Source: Bartonella sp. 220B
GTDB taxonomy: Bacteria > Pseudomonadota > Alphaproteobacteria > Rhizobiales > Rhizobiaceae
Assembly (NCBI RefSeq): GCF_026930205.1
Contig: NZ_JANHOI010000002.1
Location: forward strand, 124,001-188,000
Reading direction: 5' to 3'
Length of the DNA stretch: 64,000 nt
The notes beneath the pieces were generated by a model that saw only the letters and a list, made by a program, of their open reading frames with translations, was not told where the DNA came from and made no database searches. The position numbers were made by a program, and so were the translations under genes. Shown one piece after another: positions 35,392 through 43,316 of this stretch; the first letter of the stretch is position 1, and every line of letters begins with the position of its first letter.

Positions 35392-35487
35392 TATTCGATT
35401 GATTGAGGCTTTAAATATCTATTTTGCTCTATTTGTTTATTATATTATACAAAGAAAACATTTCTATAATTAGAGATTACTGTGCTT

Positions 35488-36027
35488 TTATCCATTAAAT
35501 GTGCGACAGGTGGCAGATGAAAAGAAATCTTTGCTTTCTTTCCTAGCAAGTAAAGAAGGAGCAAAAATGCGTAAGAGTGCAAAACCTTTATTCAAATTTT
35601 TAGCAACCAAAACGGAATTACGATTGTTTTTAGTTTGTGATTGTTTAAGCTCTATAATTTGTATTGGTTTTCCAATGATGAGGTCGAGTGTAGCATCAGG
35701 AGCAGTGCGATCATTAAGGCTATAGAAAATAATTCCATCATATGTGTAGGCTGCTAGTGACCAAAACTGTGTTGTTTTCAAAGCCTTTAAATGAACAGGA
35801 CCATTTTCCAGATTAAATCGGCAGGCTTTAAGAAGAAAAAATGGATCAGTAGATTGTTGAATAGGATTTTGAGCGTTTAAGTCAACGAATTGATAAGGGG
35901 ATCCGGATTTTTTCAGTTCTGTCCATATATTATTTTGCGCCCAATAGGGTATGAGAAAGAGAACGCAAATATGGATAATGACAGCGCTAATGATTGTAAG
36001 AAGTCCGATGTAAATGAATCTAATCAC
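35488..36027 (-). CDS. DUF1254-type membrane-anchored protein
   Basis: This 179-residue protein has one N-terminal membrane segment (FIYIGLLTIISAVIIHICVLFLI in parts, residues 3-28). Its periplasmic portion has DPFFLLKACRFNLENGPVHLKA and FWSLAAYTYDGIIFYSLNDRTA, the pattern of the short DUF1254 proteins next to penicillin-binding proteins in Rhizobiales. It overlaps the DUF1214 gene by 8 bp. Function unknown; an envelope role is inferred from location and partners. Confidence 0.7.
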   Translation of the reverse strand: MIRFIYIGLLTIISAVIIHICVLFLIPYWAQNNIWTELKKSGSPYQFVDLNAQNPIQQSTDPFFLLKACRFNLENGPVHLKALKTTQFWSLAAYTYDGIIFYSLNDRTAPDATLDLIIGKPIQIIELKQSQTKNNRNSVLVAKNLNKGFALLRIFAPSLLARKESKDFFSSATCRTFNG

Positions 36028-36637
36028 AGTTTATTTGTCCTGATGGAATTTGTTCCACTGATGGCATTGTAAGTTTTTTCAATGCCGTTGCGGAGATGAT
36101 TGAGGTATCATATAAGGTCAGAATAAGAGCAAATTTTTTTTGGCTAATCGTTGCAAGCCAATTACCTGGGTACGGCTTTTGTGAAATATTGATGAGAAAT
36201 GAACCATCGTTCTCATAGATAATGTTATTAGTATAGAGTTCGAAAGGTATTTCTTTAGATGAAGTATACGGTTTGAGTGATCTATCCGCTGTATAAAGGG
36301 TAAAAAAGCGTGCTTGAGGAATGTAACCTTTCATTAAGTAATGGCAATTTGGTTGGAGTGGGCGTCCGTGGTTATCTTTCCAAATTTGGAAAATGAGACC
36401 TTCTGTGTGCCCAATTGAAATATCACCTCGTTTGGCAGCGCGCGCGCGCGTATAGGGATCAGTGTTGGCTGTTCCTACCTGTGGATAAGCACTCCATTGT
36501 CCAATTGTGAGGCGTCCAAAATTATGAAAGGAATTGAGCGCATAATCGACACTCAGTATTCCGCATAAAATGGAAAAAGCAAAAATGAAAAAGGGAATCA
36601 TAATCTTGAAAAACATTTTAAGAGATCTCAAATTCAA
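36020..36637 (-). CDS. DUF1214-type membrane-anchored protein
   Basis: This 205-residue protein has an N-terminal membrane anchor (residues 9-30) and a periplasmic DUF1214 region: IGQWSAYPQVGTANTDPYTRARAAKRGDISIG is seen in parts, followed by RFFTLYTADRSLKPY and NISQKPYPGNWLAT. DUF1254 and DUF1214 often occur together. Here they are separate, overlapping genes. The start overlaps the end of the penicillin-binding protein gene by 4 bp, so all three are likely one operon. Function unknown. Confidence 0.75.
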   Translation of the reverse strand: MNLRSLKMFFKIMIPFFIFAFSILCGILSVDYALNSFHNFGRLTIGQWSAYPQVGTANTDPYTRARAAKRGDISIGHTEGLIFQIWKDNHGRPLQPNCHYLMKGYIPQARFFTLYTADRSLKPYTSSKEIPFELYTNNIIYENDGSFLINISQKPYPGNWLATISQKKFALILTLYDTSIISATALKKLTMPSVEQIPSGQINCD

Positions 36638-38784
36638 AATTTTAAAGTGCTGATATTTTCCCTTTTCAAAGAGGTTGTAGGCGGCTTTTTCAGGCCATTA
36701 TTAATCAGACGTACAATATTCAATGTTTCATGTGAGAGCGTATGGGGTATTGGGACTGTAAGCTCGGAATCATTGTGAGAAGGGAATGTCGGTGGTTGAT
36801 AAGGAAGAAGAGAGTCTTTAACACCATAGAGTTGCTTGAGCATAATATTTTGATGTGCAGAAAGCATAATGCTATGCCATATCATGGCAGGAACACCACC
36901 ACCAAAGGCGCGATTCATTGATGAAAAGTTATCATTTCCCATCCATACGGCCCCAGTATAATTACCAGTAAAGCCAACAAACCAAGCATCACGATAGGAT
37001 TGTGATGTTCCCGTTTTCCCAGCAACAAGGGTCATGGGGAGGGCCGCGCGTTTACCAGATCCTCGCGTTGTGACACCCACCATCATTTGGTTTATATAAG
37101 CCGTGGTTTGTTCACTGAGAACACGATGAAGTTTATTACCGTTATGTTCTAAGTCCCATACGATACGTCCATCTGTTGTACGGATTTGTGTAAATCCATG
37201 GAGATTTCCGGCTATGCCTCCATTCGCAAAGACATTAAAACCAATTGCTTGATCCATAGGTGTCATATTAGATGTGCCGAGAACCATAGTTTTGTGTGAT
37301 AAGATATGTGCATGGATTCCCATATTTTTGATGAGATCTATGATGGGTTTGGTGTCGCGGTTGAGGTAGTGATAGGTAAGATAGACAGGCACGGTATTGA
37401 TGGAAAAAGCCAAAGCTGTTGCGAGATCAATTTTACCAAGATAATGGCCAGAATTATTTTTTGGTGACCAGCCACCCCAACTTATGGGAGCATCTAAGAC
37501 GATTGATGAAGGAGACAGACCATGTTCCATTGCGGTTGCGTAAACATAAGGTTTGAATGAAGAACCAGGCTGTCTGCCACCTTGTGTTGCTCTATTAAAT
37601 TGACTTTTGCTATAATCCACTCCTCCAACAATTGCACAGACAGCTCCGTTATTGTCAAGAACAACTGTTGCGGCTTGTGTTACCCGGTATTGTTGACCGT
37701 ATTGATGTAAATGATAGGCGATTGCTTCTTCTGCTGCTTTTTGAATATCAGGATCAAGAGTGGTTTGAATGATCAAATTATGGCTGGGGAGTTGATCATG
37801 CATTTTTTTGACTTCATCGAAGACCCAGTCAAGAAAATAATCAGGTTGCGTATTTTTGATTTTTGTAACAGGCTGAGCAGGATGGCGATGAGCGTTGATA
37901 ATTTGGCTTTCAGTCATAAAACCACTATTAACAAGATTAGAAAGTACCACGTTAGCACGTGTTTGGGCAGCAAAGAGATGTCTATGAGGAGCATATTTGC
38001 TTGGGGCTTTGAACAATCCTGCTAACATAGCAGATTCACTAAGGGAAAGATTTCGTATGTTTTTGTCAAAATAAAACTTTGCAGCAGCGGCAATACCAAA
38101 ATTGTTTCCGCCCATATATGCATGGTCAAGATAAAGTTGCAAAATCTGTTGTTTGCTGAAATTTGCTTCTAACCAGAGGGCAAGATAAGCTTCTTTGATT
38201 TTACGTGTTATGGTTCTTTCATTTGTTAAAAACAAATTTTTAGCCAGTTGTTGTGTAAGGGTTGAACCACCTTGAACGACACTCTTCGCTTGTATATTTT
38301 GTGTGATTGCTCGCGTGAGTCCTTGTAAATCAATACCCCAGTGATCAAAAAAATGTCTGTCCTCCGTTGCAAGAACAGCTTTAATAACATAATCGGGTAT
38401 TTCTTCTACAGGAACGGAGGCAACTGGTAATGTACCACGGTGACCGATAGGGTTTCCATATCGGTCTAGAAAAAGAATGGAAAATTTTTCGAGAGAGTAC
38501 CAATCTTTTTTGGTTAATTCAAAAACTGGAATGCCTACAATGGTAAAAAGTGTAAAACCAATCAATCCTAATGTTAGTGTTTCATCAAGAATTTCTATTA
38601 TAAAGCGTTTTCCTCCTCGGATATGAAAACATTGTGAGATAATTTTTGCTTTGTTCCAAAAGAAACGGTTAGCAGAACGGATGCGATAAAGTGCTGTATC
38701 AAACAATGCATCTAATTCGATGAGTTTAGGACTATGGAATGGTTTGTTATGTTTTTCTTTCTTTTTTTTAAAAAAGTTAAACAT
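36634..38784 (-). CDS. Class A penicillin-binding protein (PBP1 family)
   Basis: This bifunctional inner-membrane enzyme polymerises glycan strands and cross-links peptides. The 716-residue protein has a cytoplasmic N-terminus rich in Lys and a membrane segment near residues 72-92. The GT51 glycosyltransferase domain follows (ATEDRHFFDHWGID with the catalytic Glu; GGSTLTQQLAKNLFL). The transpeptidase domain has PGSSFKPYVY (SxxK) near residue 407, a SINT motif, and AGKTGTSQSYRDAWFVG (KTG). All active-site motifs are present. It is shorter than PBP1a of E. coli and lacks the large inserted OB-type domain. It leads the operon with DUF1214 and DUF1254. Confidence 0.9.
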   Translation of the reverse strand: MFNFFKKKKEKHNKPFHSPKLIELDALFDTALYRIRSANRFFWNKAKIISQCFHIRGGKRFIIEILDETLTLGLIGFTLFTIVGIPVFELTKKDWYSLEKFSILFLDRYGNPIGHRGTLPVASVPVEEIPDYVIKAVLATEDRHFFDHWGIDLQGLTRAITQNIQAKSVVQGGSTLTQQLAKNLFLTNERTITRKIKEAYLALWLEANFSKQQILQLYLDHAYMGGNNFGIAAAAKFYFDKNIRNLSLSESAMLAGLFKAPSKYAPHRHLFAAQTRANVVLSNLVNSGFMTESQIINAHRHPAQPVTKIKNTQPDYFLDWVFDEVKKMHDQLPSHNLIIQTTLDPDIQKAAEEAIAYHLHQYGQQYRVTQAATVVLDNNGAVCAIVGGVDYSKSQFNRATQGGRQPGSSFKPYVYATAMEHGLSPSSIVLDAPISWGGWSPKNNSGHYLGKIDLATALAFSINTVPVYLTYHYLNRDTKPIIDLIKNMGIHAHILSHKTMVLGTSNMTPMDQAIGFNVFANGGIAGNLHGFTQIRTTDGRIVWDLEHNGNKLHRVLSEQTTAYINQMMVGVTTRGSGKRAALPMTLVAGKTGTSQSYRDAWFVGFTGNYTGAVWMGNDNFSSMNRAFGGGVPAMIWHSIMLSAHQNIMLKQLYGVKDSLLPYQPPTFPSHNDSELTVPIPHTLSHETLNIVRLINNGLKKPPTTSLKRENISTLKF

Positions 38785-39138
38785 ATAAAGGAGAGCCTAT
38801 AACAAAGTGATGAAACCAAATAAATCTATGATGATTATATGGAGTAAAAGGACTTTTTTGCTATAGTGGTAACAGAAAAAGATTTTTATTGAGGATCACG
38901 ATCATTTATTTCTTACAAATTTTATATTCATATTATATAAATTATGCAGCTTTTTTCTTTTATAATGATTGTATAAATCATTCAGAGGATTTTATTTTTA
39001 AAATTATTAAATTTTAGAATTGTATTTATTTATTATGTTATTAAACAGAAATAAAGTGAGTTTTTATGTGTTGTTTTGGAATAATTCAAAAAAACATTAT
39101 TCATTTTATGTTCAGGTAGAATAGAGTATAAAATATCT
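38785..39138. other. Divergent promoter region between the PBP operon and feuN
   Basis: These 354 bp are highly AT-rich and separate divergent operons. No ORF or hairpin stands out. Promoters for both the penicillin-binding protein operon and the feu genes are expected here. Confidence 0.4.
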
Positions 39139-39375
39139 ATGATGAGAAAATTTTTCTTTTTTGTAATGGTATTGTTTTTTCAAGGTGCGGATTTTGTTCT
39201 AGCTTCTGAATGTATTGAAATTGGTAGGGAGATTGCTGTCCAAAAAAATGGGGTTTTGGTGCGTTCGACATCTGTTGTTAAGGATGGAAGAGATACGTGT
39301 GTGGTGGTCGTCGTCGTACCTGCTCATGAAGGTGAAAAATTACGTCGTATTGAGGTCACCGTTCCCGCTGATTAG
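39139..39375 (+). CDS. feuN: Small periplasmic protein, FeuN-like
   Basis: This 78-residue protein has a signal peptide (RKFFFFVMVLFFQGADFVLAS, in parts) with cleavage likely after LAS. A mature part of about 55 residues includes two cysteines (ECIEIG, DTCVVV) that could form a disulphide. It lies immediately upstream of the response regulator and kinase. In Sinorhizobium and Brucella a small periplasmic protein, FeuN, encoded at this position restrains the FeuQ kinase. The assignment rests on position, size and the signal peptide. Sequence similarity could not be tested. Confidence 0.6.
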   Translation: MMRKFFFFVMVLFFQGADFVLASECIEIGREIAVQKNGVLVRSTSVVKDGRDTCVVVVVVPAHEGEKLRRIEVTVPAD

Positions 39376-39393
39376 AGCTTGGCAGATGTTGTG

Positions 39394-40062
39394 ATGCGTA
39401 TTTTAATTGTTGAAGATGATCGGAATCTCAATCATCAATTAGCGGAAGCTATAAGAAGTGCGGGGTATGTTTCCGATAGTGCTTTTGATGGTGAAGAGGC
39501 CTATTTTTTAGGAAGTACAGAGTCTTATGATGCTGTAATTCTTGATATCGGTTTGCCATATAGAGATGGAATTCATGTTATTAAAAGATGGCGTCAAGAA
39601 GGGTATTTCATGCCTGTTTTAATACTTACAGCGCGAGATCGTTGGTCTGATAAGGTGTGTGGTATTGATGCAGGTGCTGATGATTATGTTGTTAAGCCAT
39701 TTCATTTGGAAGAAGTGATGGCGCGGTTACGTGCATTAATTCGTCGAGCAACGGGGCATGCGACAAGCACATTATGCTGTGGTGGTGTTTTGTTGGATAC
39801 CAAGACCTCTCGTGTTTTTGTTAATGATCAATTGATTAAATTGACATCCTATGAATTCAGACTTCTTTCCTATCTTATGCATCATTGTGACAGAGTGGTT
39901 TCAAGGACAGAGCTTACTGAACATCTTTATGCTCAAGATTTTGACAGAGATTCGAATACGGTAGAAGTTTTTGTGGGGCGGTTACGTAAAAAGCTTGGAG
40001 TAGATTTGATTGAGACTATTCGAGGAATGGGTTATCGCGTGAAAACGCTAGGTGATCAATGA
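39394..40062 (+). CDS. feuP: OmpR-type response regulator FeuP
   Basis: The receiver domain has MRILIVEDD, phosphoacceptor Asp51 in VILDIGLP and the conserved Lys in YVVKPF. A winged-helix DNA-binding domain follows (SYEFRLLSYLMHH, EVFVGRLRKKLGVDLIETIRGMGYR). The sequence is of the FeuP/PhoP type; in Rhizobiales FeuP controls envelope functions such as cyclic glucan export. I start at ATG 39394, because homologues begin MRILIVEDD; an upstream TTG at 39379 is possible. The gene overlaps the kinase by 4 bp. Confidence 0.82.
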   Translation: MRILIVEDDRNLNHQLAEAIRSAGYVSDSAFDGEEAYFLGSTESYDAVILDIGLPYRDGIHVIKRWRQEGYFMPVLILTARDRWSDKVCGIDAGADDYVVKPFHLEEVMARLRALIRRATGHATSTLCCGGVLLDTKTSRVFVNDQLIKLTSYEFRLLSYLMHHCDRVVSRTELTEHLYAQDFDRDSNTVEVFVGRLRKKLGVDLIETIRGMGYRVKTLGDQ

Positions 40063-41492
40063 ATGTTTTAAAAAAGAATAACGGGTTTAGGAGGCTGTTT
40101 TTTTTCGTTAGTAAATCTCTCAGTTTACGCGTTATGATCTTATCAACGTTATGGGTGGTTATTTCACTTTCATCGATCTCTGCAGTCAGTATTTTATTTT
40201 ATCAGCGCTTAAGTGAGCAAAATCTAGAGCGTATTCTTTCTACCCAACTTTATAGTCTTGTTGCAACAGTAACGGTTTCACCTGAGGGAAATTTGGAAGG
40301 AAATGTTGGGATTGATGATATTCGTTATTCCGATCCAACAACGGGATGGTATTGGGAAGTTATTGCTTTATCACATAATCTAAAAGGAAGATTAACATCT
40401 CCATCATTGGGAACAGGAAGAATATTGGCACCGAGCGATGTCGATATACCTTTTGATAGTAAATTCTTTCGTTCTTATCGAATAAAGGATAACAATGGTC
40501 AGAAGTTACAAGTCATTGAGAGTGATGTTGTTTTGGATAATCAAAATCATATTGCGCGTTTTCGTCTTATTGGAAATATTGATGAAGCACATGCACAGGT
40601 GCGGGGATTTAAACGGACTTTACAAATTCTTCTTTGGAGCTTTGGTATAGGGAGTGTTCTTATCAACATTGCTATTGTTTTATTTAGTTTTCAACCGTTG
40701 AAGCTTATCCAACGAGCATTGAATGATATTCGCGCAGGTAGAAGTCATTATGTGAATACGGATTTAATAAGTGAAGTGATGCCGCTAGTACAAGAAATGA
40801 ATGCACTCATCAAGAATAATCAGCGTATTATTGAACGGTTTCGTACACAGGTTGGTAATCTTGCTCATTCGTTGAAGACACCTCTGTCAGTGACTATAAA
40901 TGAGGTTGACAAGATGTGTGGAGAACATGCTTTTGTGTTGAGAGAGCAAATGCAAATAATGCAAGCTCAAATAAATCATTATCTTCAGCGTGCCAGAATT
41001 GCAGCACAGTGTGACAGTATTGTTTATCAGACATCTGTTCGCGAAGTGATTGATCGTTTGGTACGGGTTATGAAAAAACTTAATCCTGAAAAGCAGTTTC
41101 AATTTGTTATGGATGTCGATGATATTGTTTTTTCTGGTGAAAAGGAAGATCTAGAGGAAATTGTAGGGAATTTGATTGAGAATGCTGCTCAGTGGGCGCG
41201 CGCAAAAGTTATCATCTCCTGTCATTTAGAAAAAAATGTTAAAGAAGCAGAATCCTTTAGTATTCTCGTAGAGGATGATGGCTCTGGTTTAACAGAAGAC
41301 AAGATTGATGAAGCTTTAAAAAGAGGGCGTCGGTTTGATGAAAGTAAGCCAGGGACAGGTTTAGGGTTAGCGATTGTTTCAGATATGGTCAATGAATATG
41401 GTGGAAGTCTTTTTTTATCGCGTTCTGACCTAGGAGGATTATACGCAAAAGTTCTATTACCCAAGGCTCTGCATAAAATATTTCCTTTTTAA
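40059..41492 (+). CDS. feuQ: Sensor histidine kinase FeuQ
   Basis: The partner kinase of FeuP has 477 residues. A first membrane segment lies near residues 25-50 (LRVMILSTLWVVISLSSISA region), followed by a periplasmic sensor of about 140 residues, then a second membrane segment near 188-213. Next is a HAMP-like linker, a DHp helix with phosphoacceptor His270 (LAHSLKTPL), and an ATP-binding domain with NLIENAAQWA, DDGSGL and GTGLGLAIV. In Rhizobiales FeuQ is controlled by the periplasmic FeuN protein. All motifs are present, so the kinase should be active. Confidence 0.85.
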   Translation: MNVLKKNNGFRRLFFFVSKSLSLRVMILSTLWVVISLSSISAVSILFYQRLSEQNLERILSTQLYSLVATVTVSPEGNLEGNVGIDDIRYSDPTTGWYWEVIALSHNLKGRLTSPSLGTGRILAPSDVDIPFDSKFFRSYRIKDNNGQKLQVIESDVVLDNQNHIARFRLIGNIDEAHAQVRGFKRTLQILLWSFGIGSVLINIAIVLFSFQPLKLIQRALNDIRAGRSHYVNTDLISEVMPLVQEMNALIKNNQRIIERFRTQVGNLAHSLKTPLSVTINEVDKMCGEHAFVLREQMQIMQAQINHYLQRARIAAQCDSIVYQTSVREVIDRLVRVMKKLNPEKQFQFVMDVDDIVFSGEKEDLEEIVGNLIENAAQWARAKVIISCHLEKNVKEAESFSILVEDDGSGLTEDKIDEALKRGRRFDESKPGTGLGLAIVSDMVNEYGGSLFLSRSDLGGLYAKVLLPKALHKIFPF

Positions 41493-41918
41493 TTGAAATT
41501 ATATATTGAATTTTGTAAGCATGCAGTAATATTTTATACAATATAAATGATGTAAGAGTTATTTCAGAACTTTAAGGCATAATTTTTATAATAAACATAT
41601 AGGAATAAAGCTTTGTTTTTGTATTTTTGATACTCATGCAAAAATGAAAGCTAAGTTTTTACAATGCTTTCTATGAGAAATGGATTTCTCTTGTTTTACA
41701 TCAGTGTTCTTGTAAAAAAGGGGAAACGGAAAGATTGGTCATACTAATGAATTTGCGTATTTCTACCCAAATAATATGCTATGATGATTTTTAGAAATAC
41801 TTTTTCTCACTGTTTTGGCGAGTTTTTTTATTTTAACTATGAATAAAAAAGAGTGGGAAATTCAAACCGTTGATAGTTATAAAGCTATATCTATTCGTTT
41901 AACTCTAATAAGATCTGT
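41493..41918. other. Intergenic region before the cytochrome c maturation genes
   Basis: These 426 bp contain no credible ORF. If the CcmI-like gene downstream has lost its 5' part, the missing coding sequence would have been here, but I can find no membrane-segment remnant in any plus-strand frame. Confidence 0.35.
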
Positions 41919-42497
41919 ATGCATTATAAGAAAAGATATATTTTAAATGCTCTTAGTATTTTATTTGTTCTTTGTATAACATGGAGCATTTACAGTTTGA
42001 CAGGTAATCCAAAAGTTAAAAGCTATTTTTTTAGTGAATTAATGGATAAGGATCCAACGACACTTAGTAGGCATGAACAACTTGTTCGTTTGCAAGTGCT
42101 TTTTTTTCGCGCTCCTCATGATGGTAAGTTAGCAGATGCGTTAGCAGTAGGATATCTCGAGGAAGGTCATTTTCAGAATGCCATCAATATTTATTTAGAT
42201 GCGCTTCGCTTAAATGGAGAATCTGCTCCAAGGCTTGTTGGGTATGGGTTGGCATTGGTTGGTTATGAGGGGGGAATCATGACACAACAAGCACAAGATG
42301 CTTTTCAAAAAGCAGCGGATTTAGCGCCAAAAGATTTTTATCCTCGTTTATTACTCGCTGAAGCGCTTCATCAGGAAGGCAAGTCTGCGCAGGCAGTGCG
42401 GTTTTTACAAAATTTTCTTGATACAATGCCTGAAGATTTTTTAGGACGATTGCGTGTTGAAGCCATGATAGCTCAGTTACGTAATTTACCAAATTAA
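41919..42497 (+). CDS. ccmI: Short CcmI/CycH-like TPR protein
   Basis: CcmI presents apocytochrome c to the haem ligation complex. This 192-residue protein has one membrane segment (residues 8-28) and TPR-like helices (LADALAVGYLEEGHFQNAINIYLDAL in parts; AQDAFQKAADLAPKDFYPRLLLAEALHQEG). Usual Rhizobiales CcmI proteins are about 370-400 residues with two membrane segments and a cytoplasmic loop. Here the first half is lacking. No good ribosome-binding site is visible upstream of ATG 41919. It may be a reduced but working form. The downstream ccm genes support the assignment. Confidence 0.7.
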   Translation: MHYKKRYILNALSILFVLCITWSIYSLTGNPKVKSYFFSELMDKDPTTLSRHEQLVRLQVLFFRAPHDGKLADALAVGYLEEGHFQNAINIYLDALRLNGESAPRLVGYGLALVGYEGGIMTQQAQDAFQKAADLAPKDFYPRLLLAEALHQEGKSAQAVRFLQNFLDTMPEDFLGRLRVEAMIAQLRNLPN

Positions 42498-42823
42498 ATA
42501 TTAAAAAAGTAATGATTATAGCAAGTTTGGACTATTAATCAGAAGAAGTATAAAAATCCAGAAGAATAAATGAAGTGGTGGTTACACTAGGTAGTTTAAG
42601 ATACGTGACGAGGAAATGAAAGAACTAAAACCAAGGAATGATGCGACAAAATAAATTAAGGCATGATGAGGGAGAGTTTTTAGCAAAAGGAACTATTTTA
42701 TAAGTGGGGAAAAAGGCATTGAGAAGCTCTTTAGGAAGGGAAAGATATTGGACTAAAAAGTTGCATGCATAGAGAAGATATGCAAAGCTCTTATAACGTG
42801 TTTATAAAGAGAATTCTTGTAGA
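42498..42823. other. Gap between the CcmI-like gene and ccmE
   Basis: These 326 bp are unusual within a ccm operon, where these genes normally abut. I see no ORF or terminator of note. They may contain a second promoter for ccmEFH. Confidence 0.35.
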
Positions 42824-42829
42824 GTGTCT

Positions 42830-43309
42830 ATGAACAGTCAATTGTTCCATAATTCTCCTTCATTGAGAGCCATTTTAAAGCAACGAAAAAAAAAGCGATT
42901 GCTGATGATTTTATTATGTTGTTTTGTGATAATGCTTGCAGCAAGCCTTCTTATTTATGCAATGCGTAATACGGTAAGTTTTTTTCGAACGCCATCTGAA
43001 ATTACAAAAGAGGATATGCTAACGGGGCGCTCTTTACGTTTGGGCGGTTTTGTTGAAAAGGGGACTGTTCAATATGTTGGAGAGAGGGGCATTATTTTTT
43101 TCGTAACGGATAACATAAAACACGAAAAAGTGATTTTTGATGGAGTTTTACCGGATCTTTTTCGTGAAGGTCAGGGGGTTGTTGTAGAAGGATATTTTGA
43201 TAAACAGGGCTTTTTTATAGGGACGCGTGTTTTAGCAAAGCATGATGAAACTTATATGTCTAAAGAAACAGCGCGTTACTTGAACAAACGTCACAGTGTG
43301 GAGAGATAA
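42830..43309 (+). CDS. ccmE: Cytochrome c maturation haem chaperone CcmE
   Basis: CcmE binds haem covalently in the periplasm and delivers it to CcmF/CcmH. The 159-residue protein has an N-terminal membrane anchor ([21 protein letters not shown] in parts) after a basic stretch (KQRKKKR). An OB-fold domain follows, with the haem-binding His138 in [11 protein letters not shown]. The start ATG 42830 is preferred over GTG 42824 by codon preference; the upstream AGAG is a weak ribosome-binding site for either. The ccmF start follows 7 bp after its stop codon if GTG 43317 is used. Confidence 0.93.
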   Translation: MNSQLFHNSPSLRAILKQRKKKRLLMILLCCFVIMLAASLLIYAMRNTVSFFRTPSEITKEDMLTGRSLRLGGFVEKGTVQYVGERGIIFFVTDNIKHEKVIFDGVLPDLFREGQGVVVEGYFDKQGFFIGTRVLAKHDETYMSKETARYLNKRHSVER

Positions 43310-43316
43310 TTCGATT

